From contig NC_088178.1 of the NCBI RefSeq assembly GCF_028769735.1, forward strand, positions 1,798,001-1,862,000: a DNA stretch of 64,000 nt, written 5' to 3'. Both the position numbers and the translations under genes were made by a program. Shown piece by piece: positions 1-11,095 of the stretch (the stretch's first letter is position 1; each line of letters starts with the position of its first letter). This stretch comes from Zonotrichia leucophrys gambelii. Lineage: Eukaryota; Chordata; Aves; Passeriformes; Passerellidae. Under the pieces are notes generated by a model, which saw only the letters and a program-made list of their open reading frames with translations, was not told the DNA's origin and searched no databases.

Positions 1-2983
1 GTCCAGCATGGCCTGTCCAGCTCAGAAAAGCAGGATTATTTATTCAGCAGTGTGTTTTTTCATCTGTGTCCTGCCTGGAGCAACACCTGTGCACCAGCAA
101 GTAGAAACCCCTCCTAAGTACATGTGGTCACATTCAGCCTGCAATTTTTCATCTGCTTTGGGAGTGTTAAATGAAGATCAACTGCTGAAATCGGCCTCAT
201 TTGGGGAGTCTGACTTTACAGAGGAGACCTTTGTCCTCCAGGTTTTTACATGAAGCCCCAAAGATTGCAGAATTTCTGTGTGAGCCACAAAACAATCCCA
301 GAGAGCATCTGCCTCACATCCCAAACTGCTCCCTCCATGCAAATCTACTGGTGGATTTTTCCCACAGACTGTTTGGTCATGAAAAGAGATCTTCCCCCAA
401 CTTGCTCAGGGCTTCAGAAAACCTCAGAGAAAAACTTCAGCAGCCCCAGCCCAAGTTTGAAAGCAAATTCAAGGGTTTGCCCTTGCCTTTGAACACAGCA
501 GGGCTCTGCTCCAACAGGTTGGATCTCAGGGGCCACCTTGCTCCCAGGATTTAAAGCGGACCACATGTGAAATGGAAACTACCTCTTGATGTTATATTTT
601 ATTTTGTTTTTAAATAGGAGAATTTAGGGCCTATGGTTATTATTATTATTATTATTATTGTTACTATTTTTATGGCAAATTCAATGTATTGCCTTCCCTC
701 CTTAATGAAGGGAACCGGAGAAATTCACCAGAGCTCCATTTCTCCTACTTTCTAGAAACAGTACCTTCAAATCCTTTGTAGAAAAATAACCACAATTTTC
801 CCCTCTTCTCTCTCCCCCCTGAGATGGGGTTTTCATCAGCTCAGACCATTTTTCTTCCACCACCTCTTTATCTGAGCCTCTCCTCAAAGGTTACATTTAT
901 TTTCTGAGGTCCACAGCCAGGACAAGGGTACAGAGGGTGCAGCTGATGCTGCCTTTTGAGAATCACTGCAAGAGGCACAAGCCTGGGGGGAAGGATGTCT
1001 CTGGAAATGCCCCAGCCCAGTTCACCCAGCCAGGCCTCTCCAGAGCAGCTGGAGTTGCTGCCATCGTGTCCTTGCAGCCCCTGAGCTGTGCAAACTCCTT
1101 TTCTCCCCCTTCCCCAGCCCTGCCTGTTGCCTGCACATCTGGTGGCTCCTCTGTGCAATCATTGCTTCATCTCTGCTCAGCTCCAGGCTGGAATGGAGCT
1201 GTTCTCCCTCCCCTGGGACCCTGAGTGCATCTTCCTCTCCTCACCCAATTCACTGTGCAGGGGATCCTTCCATCCCTTCTAACAGGGTCCTGTTCCAGGA
1301 TGGAAATCTTGGCACACTCCTCAAGCAGATGATCTCAGATAAGCCCACTGCTGGGGAGAGAGGTTCACCACCCTCCATGGAAACTTTGCAAGCTCTGGTT
1401 TTCATCCAGATGAGATTTTTTTAAAAAATTTAAATCTGAACAAAAATGCTTCAATCTTTACAGCGTGAGAGAGGAGTGCAAAAACACATCACTGCCATTA
1501 TAGTGGAGGAGTAAAAAAAGTAGTTCAAGCTGAATTTGAAGAACCCTGGTGCTGAAACAAATGGGTTTCTCTTGTTTAATTTAGATGAGAATGGTTCTTC
1601 TGCCAGAAATGGTCTCTGCTTGCTTCAGTGAGGGAGGGGCAGCATTTGCTGTCTCCTGCCCAAGCCCATCTCCCCATGGATGGGGTGGTTGGCACCAAAC
1701 CTGGCACCGACCCCATGGAATTCCACGGTGGACCTGGCAGTGCCAGTTCAGACCTGCAGTGAGGGCCAGAGCTGAGCCTGCACAGGGAGCAGAGAGGGCT
1801 GGCAGCAACTTTTAACCACATTTACACATTTACACAGCAGGGAGCTCTTCCATCAAAGCAGGTCTGTGCACAGCCTCAGGGGTGTGTTTTACTCAGCATA
1901 AGTATCTTATCTTACATTATTCTGTTCTTGTGCACAGAGGAATGTTTTCATTTGTGTGCTCACCCATCTGCTCGTGGCCAAAGCCAGGTTTGTTCTGGTT
2001 TGCAGAGCTGAGTCCTGGCCATGCTGCCCCTCAGCTCCTGCTCCTCCAGGTCATCTCTGCCAGCCTGTGGTGCCAGCAGAGCTCCTGGGACGTGCAGTGG
2101 CCCCATCTGCACCATGACCCAGGGCTCACAGCTGAATGGCAGCAGCAGGAACTGCCTGCAGGGAAGATGTTGAGAAAGAGATGAGGAAAAACTGCATCTC
2201 ACCCCAGCCAAAAACACAACTCACTTCCACACGCCCACCAAGCACTGGGACCGTGGCAAAGCCAAGCTTAAAGGGGCCACTCAGCCCCCAGAGCATCTTT
2301 AATTGTGCTTTTCTATGTCAAACCCAGACGGTGCTGGGAGAAAACAGATTGACAGCAAATCCTTTCATGTCTCTGCCTGCAAACAGCATCACCCAGGGGA
2401 GCACAGCCCCTGTCTTGGAAAGGCAGCAGGAAGGTGAAAACAAGGATGGCTGGGTTCTTCTAGATTCTGGTTTTGGAGCTGAACGAAGAGGAAAGCCTTA
2501 ATGCAATGAGGAAAGCTCGATTCATTTTGGGTCAAGCAAAATGTTTTTGCTTGACCCGTAACAAAATCTTCTGGTTTGCTTGGGGACTATTCCATCTTTT
2601 AAAAAAGAGGACTGGGGCTGGGACTACAGCTCTGCCAGCTGCCCTGGAGCCCGGCTGCATCAGCCTTTAAAAAACACTTACAGGAATGGAAGGGTGGGAA
2701 GGGGGGAGAAAAAGAAATGGTATTTGCGGAGGCCCATTCCTCAGCACACTTTTCATGTGTGCCAAAGTTTGTTGGCATGGCTCTGAGTTTGATAGGGAAC
2801 ATCTGGGCTGCTGTTGCTGCCTGTGAATTGGCTGAGGGCAGGAACAAAAGGGGTTTGTGCAGGAATGCACGGGGAGGGACAGCTGGGAGAGCAGAAACAC
2901 AGCCATGCTCCCTGAGCAAGAAAGCCTAATGCACATCCCATGTTCCTGCTTTTTAACAGGGGATAAAAGCCTTCCCCAGCCCC
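1..2983. other. intergenic DNA, no gene recognised
   Basis: This is mixed-composition avian intergenic sequence. Open frames are short, overlap on both strands and show no recognisable domain. The only distinct structure is a short TTA/ATT trinucleotide run at about 640-665 and T-rich sequence on either side of it. A short inverted repeat occurs near 2530-2560, where two copies of a GGGTCAAGCAAAA-like arm face each other. I see no LTR, CR1 or tRNA in this stretch. Confidence 0.6.
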
Positions 2984-3240
2984 CACTCTTCTCTTCTCTT
3001 CTCTTCTCTTCTCTTCTCTTCTCTTCTCTTCTCTTCTCTTCTCTTCTCTTCTCTTCTCTTCTCTTCTCTTCTCTTCTCTTCTCTTCTCTTCTCTTCTCTT
3101 CTCTTCTCTTCTCTTCTCTTCTCTTCTCTTCTCTTCTCTTCTCTTCTCTTCTCTTCTCTTCTCTTCTCCTTTCCCCTTTCCCCTTTCCCCTTTCCCCTTT
3201 CCCCTTTCCCCTTTCCCCTTTCCCCTTTCCCTTCTCCTTC
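2984..3240. repeat. compound pyrimidine microsatellite (CTCTT)n + (CCCCTTT)n
   Basis: About 185 bp of near-perfect CTCTT pentamers (roughly 2984-3168) run directly into about 65 bp of CCCCTTT heptamers (roughly 3169-3235). The + strand is therefore almost purely pyrimidine for about 250 bp and the - strand almost purely purine. Such mirror-symmetric tracts are known to be able to form triplex (H-DNA) structures, but whether this one does is inference. The long open frames on both strands here, rich in Lys-Arg-Glu or Leu-Phe-Ser, come from the repeat and are not genes. Confidence 0.95.
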
Positions 3241-3354
3241 CCCTTCTCACAATTAAAAGATAACTATCATGTGAATATTCAGAAAAGCTTTAGTGATATA
3301 TATTTATGTTATTGTAGTTCAGATGTCCTCTGCTCTCCCCACAGTTCCTTTTCC

Positions 3355-3731
3355 CCCTGTGTTGTGGCCATCACACAGCCTGGGCTGTCCAGGACAGGTA
3401 CAAAGAAGCTGCACAGGTGTCCCTTGCATGGGGCAGCTGGGAATGGAAAATCAGCACCTGAGCTCCAATCCAGTGACAAGAAAGCAGTTTCCACTGATAA
3501 ATGGCACAGAAGAGCTGACTGACAGACCTTGGGAGGGGCCAGGGCTGGCTGATCCAAGCCCCAGGGGTATAAAACACTGAGCATCCATCTTGAAGATTAA
3601 CCAGCCATGTGGTGTCCACGAGGGGCAGTTCTCAGTGCTGCAGCTTTCCCCTTGTGTAGTCCTTTGTTGTATTTTTGTTAAGGTTTAATAAACCTCTTTA
3701 AATTTTCAAAGTGAGCAGTTGTTTCTCACAA
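3355..3731 (+). mobile_element. LTR-like element J (3' part of an LTR)
   Basis: A TATA box (TATAAAAC, 3568-3575) is followed about 110 bp later by an AATAAA signal (3687-3692) and a T-rich stretch ending in TTTCTCACA near 3729. This TATA to poly(A) to CA order matches the U3/R/U5 end of a retroviral LTR in + orientation. The upstream boundary is uncertain because I found no matching TG start with a target-site duplication, and the pyrimidine microsatellite lies close by. Element D1 follows directly. An alternative is a solitary promoter/poly(A) coincidence. Confidence 0.4.
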
Positions 3732-3779
3732 CTTGGTGTACACATCCCTCTTCCTTGACAGGAAAACCCTCCAGGGAAG

Positions 3780-4455
3780 CCCTCTGGAGCAAAACCTAAA
3801 GACAAAGGGTCCAGGTCAGCAAAGACCCTTGGGTCTGGCAGTGCAGGTACTGGAACCCAGGAAATTCCTCTGGCTGCCCTGGGGGACTCCAGACCCTGCC
3901 AGGGGGCTCAGAGACCCTGGCACAGAGCCCAGGACCCCTGTGCCTTTGATCTTGACCCATGGAAAAAACAATTACCAACATTTGCATGAAGAATTACGAG
4001 TCAAGAGAGTTTAAAAATAATAATAGCTAGTTGGTCACAGGGTGAAAAATAGATTTTTGGGTTTTTTTTAGAATGGGGGTTCAGGAGGCAAGGGGGAGGA
4101 ATCTGGGCATGTCCAGCCTTTCTCCTTCTTCTTCTTGGCCTCCATCTCCTGCTGTGATGTTGGCACTTTTGGATTGGTTTAGAGTAGCAGCTCACTGTCT
4201 AACATAGGTGATGGGTGTTGGAAAGTAATTGTAAATATTGTAGTTTTTAGTATAAAAAGACAACACCAGTGTGCCTCAACCCGACCTGCCAGACAGACCT
4301 ATGGTGGGTCAGAGAAAGAATTTTATAGACAAGAAACAATAAACAACCTTGAAAACAAGAATAAAAGAATCCTGACTCCTTCTTTGACTGCCGGGCTGGG
4401 AAAAGAGACTCGTACACATCTCGGGGTCACTCTGACCAGCAGAGATCCTGAGAGG
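3780..4455 (+). mobile_element. LTR-derived element, family D, copy D1
   Basis: This is homologous to the copies at 8331-8867, 8949-9568 and 38455-39480 by direct comparison. In sense order it has a protein-like open stretch (about 3850-4012), a LTR-like start near GGTCACAGGGTGAAAA (about 4034), a CT-rich CTTCTTCTT block, a TATA box (AGTATAAAAAG, about 4250), and an AATAAACAACCTTGAAAA poly(A)-type signal near 4340. D1 is the most diverged of the four copies, with many substitutions and small indels. It probably represents the 3' end of an old endogenous retrovirus plus its LTR. No target-site duplication was found. Exact ends are approximate. Confidence 0.7.
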
Positions 4456-4758
4456 CAGGCAGCTTTTCCCAGCTCCAATCTCCTCCCCAGGTCTCAGCTG
4501 TGTGCCTATGCTCCATCATTTGGAGCTGACCTCACACCAGCCATGAACCCCAACCCTGCTGGCAGCGGGATCAGCCTGGGCTGCTGGCTCCGGGGCTGGG
4601 CACGTTTGCAGATAAGCTTCCCTCAGAGATATTTGCATTTCGATGACATCAGTGTCAAGACAGCTTTTGGGCAGAGCCAAGCCAGCTCCCAGCAGCCAAA
4701 GAAAGCAGCCAGGCTGGCCAGGGGCTGTGCAGAGCAGGGAGGGAGGGCAGCAGCCCTG

Positions 4759-5144
4759 TGTGATGGTATTCACAGTGGTCTGAGGATGAGGGGAGAGATG
4801 AAGATCTGACTCCATGTTTCAGAAGGCTTGATTTATTATTTTATCATATATATTATATTAAAAGTATACTAAAAGAATAGAAGAAAGGATTTCATCAGAA
4901 GGCTAGCTGAGAATAGAAAAAGAAAGAATGAATAACAAAAGCTTCTGTCTGGGACTCTGTGTCCGAGCCAGCTGACTGTGATTGGCCATTAATTAGAAAC
5001 AACCACATGAGACCCATCACAGATGCACCTGTTGCATTCCACAGCAGCAGATAATCATTGTTTACATTTTGTTCCTGAGGCCTCTCAGCTTCTCAGGAGG
5101 AAAAATCCTAAGGAAAGGATTTTTCATAAAAGATGTGTGTGACA
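4759..5144 (-). mobile_element. solo LTR, family A, copy A1
   Basis: In sense (- strand) orientation it starts TGTCACACACATC and ends ATACCATCACA, so it has TG...CA ends. It carries a CAATCACAGTCAGCTGG block and an AATAATAAATC poly(A)-type signal near its 3' end. Six bases on each side (4753-4758 GCCCTG, 5145-5150 GCCCCG) differ at one position. They fit a 6-bp target-site duplication, which is typical of ERVK-like (class II) avian retroviruses. There is no internal retroviral sequence, so this is a solo LTR left by LTR-LTR recombination. Small frames inside it (for example one beginning MFLRPLSFSGG) recur in other family A copies and are not genes. Confidence 0.9.
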
Positions 5145-5150
5145 GCCCCG

Positions 5151-8071
5151 GGCAGGGGACAGCCAGCACTGCCACCTCTGCTCCACACACACATCACATC
5201 CCTCTTCTGTGGGCTTGGAGAGGAGCTGTGGGAATCCCAGCCAGCCTTTGGGGACTCCCCACAGCCATCACCCAGGAATGCAAAGCCATACATAAATATA
5301 CAACCGAGTTTAGTGGTCATGGTGCTGTTTTAGAGAGGAGGAAAAGAATGTCACTGCTGTGTTTGGTGCTCCTTGAGCCAGTTTTGAGGACCAGGAGGGT
5401 TGGGGGCAGCCAATCTACTCCTGATTTATCAAAACTCATTCTTGTTGCCCTCAGGGACAGGTCTGTGCCTCCATTCATCCTCTCCATCCTCCTCCAGGAC
5501 ACCTTTTCTCTTTTATACCTCTGAAAAACTGCATGTCGGTGCAGCAAGGGACAAAGCATTGCTTAACAGCCAAACTCCCCCCTGATCTCACTCCCAGCTG
5601 TTCCTTCCTGGACTGGCCACTAAGAACCACCAGTCCTCAAAAAAAGCAAATTTCAAAAGCAGAGAAACAATCTAAGCACCCAAATCCCACTTTCCATGTG
5701 GTTAAAGGCCCCATCAGGAGGAGGCAGACTTTCAACATCCTAAATGCCTCTGAAGGCTGCAGTAGAAGCTCATCTGTATCTTCAGTGTCCCAAGGGACTC
5801 CTGTGCCTTTGAAGTCCCTGCTGAGGGACCGTGATGGTGGGAAAGAGGACAAAATCCTGGAGCCACAATTAAAATCAGAGCCCAGTGGATCTCACAGTGG
5901 TCCAAGCTGCTCCTCCAAATGTGGCTCCATCCCATTTGCTCCATCCCTGCATTTGCCCCCCATTCCCCAGGACACTCCCTGTGCAATGGGCCTGGGAACA
6001 GTGGGAAAATGCCCATTTTACTTTTTGCAGGCAAAAGTGGTTTGGACAGTTGTTTCAACTGGGAAAAAAAGCTCAAACCCTTGTCCAAATTGTCCAAATG
6101 TTTGGCTTTTGTACTTCCTCCAGTGACACATCCCAGGGCTTTAGTTGAAAAGGTCTTCTCTCTTCAGAATTAAGTTGTTGTAGGAAAAAAAAAATCCTAT
6201 CAAAACAGGAAGCTTGAAATTATCAAAGAAAAATATTTTCATTGACCTTAAAAGATCTTAGCCTTTGGTTTTCTAGTTCACAAAATTTTTCAGAACTGAC
6301 TCCTCGTCCCCATGAGAGATGAGAAATACTGTCAGTACCTCAAAAATGTTGCCAGAAGGGAAGGGTTATTAATTACCAACCTCTATTTTTAACCTGCAAC
6401 CAAGAGTCACTTCTAATGGGTGACAAGTGGGTTCCCTTGAGGCTCTGCCATTGGCTTTAGCAAGGCTTTTAAATCAGAGATAGGGTTTTTTTTGGTTTTT
6501 TGGATGGGAAATGCCCCAGGCACTCTGCAAATCCCAGCCCATCCATTTCCAAAGCAAGCATCAGGTATCACAGGCTTTTGCTATCAATCTCTTTAGAAAA
6601 TTGTATCATTACTTTTTCCCCCCTCAACTATATTCCAGTTGAAAAAAACCCTTATATTTTCTCCCCCATAAGTCAAAAATAGCTACATGGATTTTTTTTT
6701 TCTCAGAGTTAAAAAAAAAAAATCCCACCTGGTTAAGGCCAGGCACGCAAAAATTTCAATGTGAAAAGTAAATGTTTTCAGAAGTTATGGACTTATGAAA
6801 AGGAGAACTATAATGGAAACTGTTTTACTGCCATAATTATAACACCATGAACAGAGCCTGCTGCAACACATAACACTATCAAGCTCCTGTCAGCATTTAA
6901 TAGAAGTCTTAATTAACTGCTGGGGAGGAACCTGGCAGAAATTTATTTTCAAGAACACTTTTGGGAGCTGTGCAATTCTGTTTTATTTTTATTTTCTTTT
7001 TCAAGTCCATCTCAATTGGAGCTTTAGCAGAGCATGGAGGACAGACTAAATACAAGACACAATTGTGTATCTTGTTGGCATTACTTCATGATAGGATTTT
7101 CTTTTCTCTTAAACACATAATCCAGGAACAACAATGTTTGTGTTGGCTCAGAGCCAGGCACTTCAGAGCTAGATTTTAACCTTTTAACCTGGTTTGGGGT
7201 TATCCAGAGCCATTGATTCAGCTTTTTGGGGACAGGGGCACATGTGAGCCCTGTGGGGCTTTCCTGCCCACTTTCCAGCACCCAAAGATGCTCACACTCA
7301 GGATTTGAGGGAAGATCCCCTGTTTTCCTGCATAAGAACCATGCACAGAGAGACCCAGGCACAGAGGAGAGGTGTGGGGAGGGCCAAGCACAATCTTTGT
7401 AATAATTTCCTGCCAATGGTTTCACAAGAGAGAAAACCAGCTCAGAACCATTGCATGGTTCCTCTGCCTTGCAAATTTGGGGAAATCTTGCAGAGGAAGG
7501 CTCCTCCTCCTGTATGTCCATCTCCAAGGATCTATTTTATCTCCCCAGCACACTCCTGGGGTCCGGGCCTGCACCTTTCTGCAGTCACCAGGCTGGGCTG
7601 AAGAGAGAGGAGCAGGGCAGCAAGGGAGGGCAAGCCCAGCCCTGGGATGGCATCAGCAGCAGGTTTGGGGTGCCTGGGGCACAGAGCCATCCTTGGGGGG
7701 AGCAAATTAAGAGAAACCTTAAGTTAGACAAGGAGCACGGAGGAGACGCTGATAAGGGATCAGCCAGGGCTAACCTGGCTCTCCTCACCAGACCACATCT
7801 CACAAACATTCTGGCAAGCAAAGAGCTCCTCAGCCAATGCCACCACAAAACAAACACTCCCTCAGTCCGGCCTGGCAGCCCAATCCCATTTTCCATCCCT
7901 TCCTGGCCCCTGCCCCGATGGGAGCTGGCAGCCCCATCCATTTCCCTGATAGCACCGATAGCCCGACAGCTGCTCTCTGTCCCTTCGGAGATTAGTTTGT
8001 TTTCCTAACACAATTACTGCCACGTGGCCCTGCTTTGTGCCGGGATCGGGGCTGCATGCAGATAAAGCAGC
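5151..8071. other. intergenic DNA; GATA/E-box-rich tail at about 7700-8071
   Basis: No gene or mobile element was recognised. The region includes T-rich and A-rich stretches (6480-6500, 6690-6722). A TTAATTAACTGC homeodomain-type core lies near 6910. The last 350 bp are different: they hold several GATA motifs (CTGATAAGG, CAGATAAAGC, CGATAAGATC), an E-box CACGTGG near 8022, and a TTTTCCTAACACAATTACTG block near 8001. Clustered motifs of this kind are seen in enhancers, but I have no alignment to show conservation. Confidence 0.5.
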
Positions 8072-8301
8072 GATAAGATCCCAGCCATTCCAGCCCCTCA
8101 CAGCCGGCTGTGCTCTCCTCTCTCCTCAGCACCATGGCTGCCAGCTGGGCCAGCCCAGGGCAACTTTGTGGCCCTAAACCCCAAGGATTTGGCTCCCAGC
8201 TCTTCAGGCAACACCGAGGAGTTGTTGTGATAAGATCCCAGCCATTCCAGCCCCTTCACAGCCAGCTTTGCTCTCCTCTCTCCTCAGCACCCTGGCTGCC
8301 A
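8072..8301 (+). repeat. two-copy direct duplication containing GATAAG
   Basis: A block of about 72 bp starting GATAAGATCCCAGCCATTCC at 8072 recurs at 8229 (to about 8301) with only a few differences. Both copies end in a CTCTCCTCAGCACC...GGCTGCC segment. The start-to-start distance is about 157 bp, so the intervening sequence was probably duplicated with it and then diverged or was lost in part. Each copy brings a GATAAG site with it. Confidence 0.85.
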
Positions 8302-8330
8302 GTACCTGCTCCCAGCTGGACCGGCCCAGT

Positions 8331-8867
8331 CTTGGGTTTTGTGTTGCTGAAAAAGATCCCGAAGTGTTAAAGAGTCTTTTTTCCCAGCCCTGCTGAGAAG
8401 ATGAAGTCAAAATTCCTCAGCTCTGCTTTTCAAGGTTGTTTATTTGTTTATTTTCTCTTATCTGTTCCATTCTTTCTCTGACCTGCTGAGATCTGACCAG
8501 CAGGTCGGGTTGTGGCACAGTCCCTGCTCTTGGGGTGGTGTTAACTTTTTATACTAAAAACTTTATTTACAATAATTTTCTAATACCTATCACCTATGTT
8601 AGACAGTCTGTCTCTACTCTAAACCAATCAAAAAATGTCACCATTCCAGCAGAAGATGGAGCACAAGAAGAAGGAGAAGGAAGACAGGTCACACCCAGAT
8701 TCCTCCATCTTGCCTCTTGAACCCCCATTCTAAATCCCCAAAATTCTACTTTTTCACCCTGTGACAAATTCACTATCATTCTACTCAAACTCTTGTGGCT
8801 TGTAAATCCTCACACAAAGTTGGGAATTGTTTCCATGGGCTAAAATCAAAGGCACAGGTGTTTGTGA
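8331..8867 (-). mobile_element. family D element, copy D3 (left arm of an inverted repeat)
   Basis: This is the reverse-complement partner of D2 (8949-9568). The portion 8412-8867 matches the reverse complement of 9025-9482 with about eight substitutions and two indels (one of about 8 bp from a duplicated AAATAAAC, one near the TATA box). That is about 98% identity over roughly 455 bp. In sense orientation it carries AGTATAAAAAG and a AATAAACAACC signal. Sequence outside 8412 toward 8331 is still homologous to D2 and D4 but much more diverged. No target-site duplication was identified. Confidence 0.85.
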
Positions 8868-8948
8868 GCCCAACTCTGCCTGCCCATCCCACTGGTGAAT
8901 GAGGCAGCTTTAGCCCCGTGCATCCTCCCTCTGAGCAGGAGCATTGTT

Positions 8949-9568
8949 GGAACCCAGGACATTCCTCTGGCTGCCCTGGGTGATTCCAGACCCTGGCAAG
9001 GGGCTCAGAGACCTTGGCACAGAGTCACAAACACCTGTGCCTTTGATTTTAGCCCATGGAAACAATTACCAACTTTGTGTGAGGATTTACAAGCCACAAG
9101 AGTTTGAGTAGAATGATAGTGAATTTGTCACAGGGTGAAAAAGTAGAATTTTGGGGATTTAGAATGGGGGTTCAAGAGGCAAGATGGAGGAATCTGGGTG
9201 TGACCTGTCCTTCTTCTCCTTCTTCTTGTGCTCCATCTTCTGCTGGAATGGTGACATTTTTTGATTGGTTTAGAGTAGAGACAGACTGTCTAACATAGGT
9301 GGTAGGTATTAGAAAATTATTGTAAATAAAGTACATGTAATTTTTAGTATAAAAAGTTAACACCACCCCAAGAGCAGTCACTGTGCCACAACCTGACCTG
9401 CTGGACAGATCTCAGCAGGTCAGAGAAAGAATGGAACAGATAAGAGAAAATAAACAACCTTGAAAAGCAGAGCTGAGGAATCTCAATTTCTTCTTTGGTC
9501 GTGGGGCTGGGAAAAAGAGACTTTCTGATACCTTGGAGAATATCTCAACCACAGAAACCCGAGAGAGG
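8949..9568 (+). mobile_element. family D element, copy D2 (right arm of an inverted repeat)
   Basis: In sense order this has an open protein-like stretch ending in a stop near 9110 and a LTR-like start at TTGTCACAGGGTGAAAA (about 9127). A CT-rich block about 9210-9230 follows, then a TATA box (TATAAAAA, 9348-9355) and AATAAA (9449-9454). The end lies near CGAGAGAGG. It is about 98% identical to inverted copy D3 but clearly more distant from D1 and D4. The two arms face away from each other around a 157-bp spacer (8868-9024), of which 8949-9024 is additional D2 sequence not present in D3. Confidence 0.85.
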
Positions 9569-10727
9569 ATCCCAGCAGGGCTCACTCTGGTGCCTGCAGC
9601 GCCAGCTCTGCTCCAGGAACATCCATGGAGCCACCAGAGGGGCAGGTCTGGCATGGCTCTGGCTCTCCATCACATCCTGCAATGCTCTGAGTGTCTCCTG
9701 TGGGAATCCTCGTGCAGGGAACAGCTCCTGTTCGTGCTGCACGCCGGGAGAGGACACTCAGGGAGCCCTCAGAGAGACGAGCAGCCCTGCCAGATGTCTC
9801 CCATAAAGCTGCAAGTACTTTATTTTAATAATAAGCCTTAATGTATTCATTAAAGGCTCCCAGTGACCTGGGATGAATTTCCCCACTATTGTAAAGGGCT
9901 GTGGGAATCTGGAAACCGCTGCATTACAGTTAATAACTTTAATTTTACAAGGCCCAAAATAGACAACTGAAAAAATACACAGACTCACTGTTTCCAATTA
10001 AGAAGGGATTTCTTCTAATTCCTCTGCCACCGGCGCTCTTGTTTAGCAAACAACAGCTACAGAAACTCAACCATAGACGGGGGGAAAAGCAAACTGAGGG
10101 AGCTGCCTTTTGCATCTCTGCTACAGGAGATGAGAAAGGAGCTGGGACTCTTCCTCCTCACTGGGTTATCAGAGCATGGAAGGGCCACAGAGTGGTCAGC
10201 AACAACAAACCCACCCCAGGGCAGCCACAGATAAAACTTTCACACCTCCTTCTTAAGTGGCTTTGATCCAAGGGAGATGATTCCCAATCCATCTTCTCCC
10301 TGTTCTCTCCCAGCTAGGATAGTTCAAGGGGTTTGGTGGGAGCCCTGGGGTGCTGGAAAACCACCCCAGGAAGGAATATTTACCCCTCCCCTCAATCAGC
10401 TTGGCAGAGATTGCCATGGATTTATTTTGCCTGTCTCTTTCTTTCTCTGTCAAATCAAGGGTAGATGGTTACCCAAGGGGAAAAATACCCCAAATCTGGG
10501 AACCAGAACCAAAACAATCCAACCTGATTTTTTATTTAAATTTCTGGGAATCCAATGCTTAACAATCCAAATATTTTAATTTTCTGTTCAGTTCTTTTGG
10601 GTTTTTCAGTTAAAGCTGGAGCTTTTTTTTGAAGAGAGGCCTGACATTTTATGCAGAAGCATTAATTTTGTGGCAAGTCAAGCTGCTGGTCCTCGCAACA
10701 GAGGAAATTCTGTGATTCCCTGCAGCA
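9569..10727. other. intergenic DNA with a possible conserved element at about 9800-10050
   Basis: No gene was recognised. The part at about 9800-10050 is AT-rich with packed homeodomain-type cores. TTAATAATAAGCC, TATTCATTAAAGG and ACAGTTAATAACTTTAATT are examples, and there is a TTTAGCAAACAACAG forkhead-like site. It looks unlike the neighbouring GC-rich sequence. This resembles vertebrate conserved non-coding elements in composition only. Confidence 0.45.
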
Positions 10728-10733
10728 ACCCAC

Positions 10734-11089
10734 TGTCACAGACATCTTTTATGGGAAAATCCTTTCCTTAGGATTTTTCCTCCTGAGAAGCTGAGAGGCC
10801 TCAGGAACAAAATGTAAACAATGATTATCTGCTGCTGTGGAATGCAACAGGTGCATCTGTGATTGGTCTCATGTGGTTGTTTCTAATTAATGGCCAATCA
10901 CAGTCACCTTTGTTATTCATTCTTTCTTTTTCTATTCTCAGCTAGCCTTCTGATGAAATTCTTTCTTCTATTCTTTTAGTATAGTTTTAATATAATATAT
11001 ATCATAAAATAATAAATCAAGCCTTCTGAAACACGGAGTCAGATCCTCATCTCTTCCCTCAAGCTGAGACCCCTGTGAGCACCATCACA
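10734..11089 (+). mobile_element. solo LTR, family A, copy A2
   Basis: It starts TGTCACAGACATC and ends CACCATCACA. The flanks ACCCAC (10728-10733) and ACCCAT (11090-11095) form a 6-bp target-site duplication with one mismatch. A poly(A)-type AATAAA lies at 11011-11016, followed by the family-typical CTTCTGAAACA segment. It lacks about 30 bp found in the middle of other copies, around the CAGCTGG to AGAGTCTG region. There is no internal retroviral sequence. Confidence 0.92.
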
Positions 11090-11095
11090 ACCCAT

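Noticed and set aside
2753..3522. Long Lys/Arg/Glu-rich and Leu/Phe/Ser-rich frames
   Set aside because: They are direct translations of the CTCTT and CCCCTTT microsatellites.
3733..4014. 93-codon frame as an independent gene
   Set aside because: It lies in family D copy D1 and corresponds to the open stretch upstream of the LTR in the other copies.
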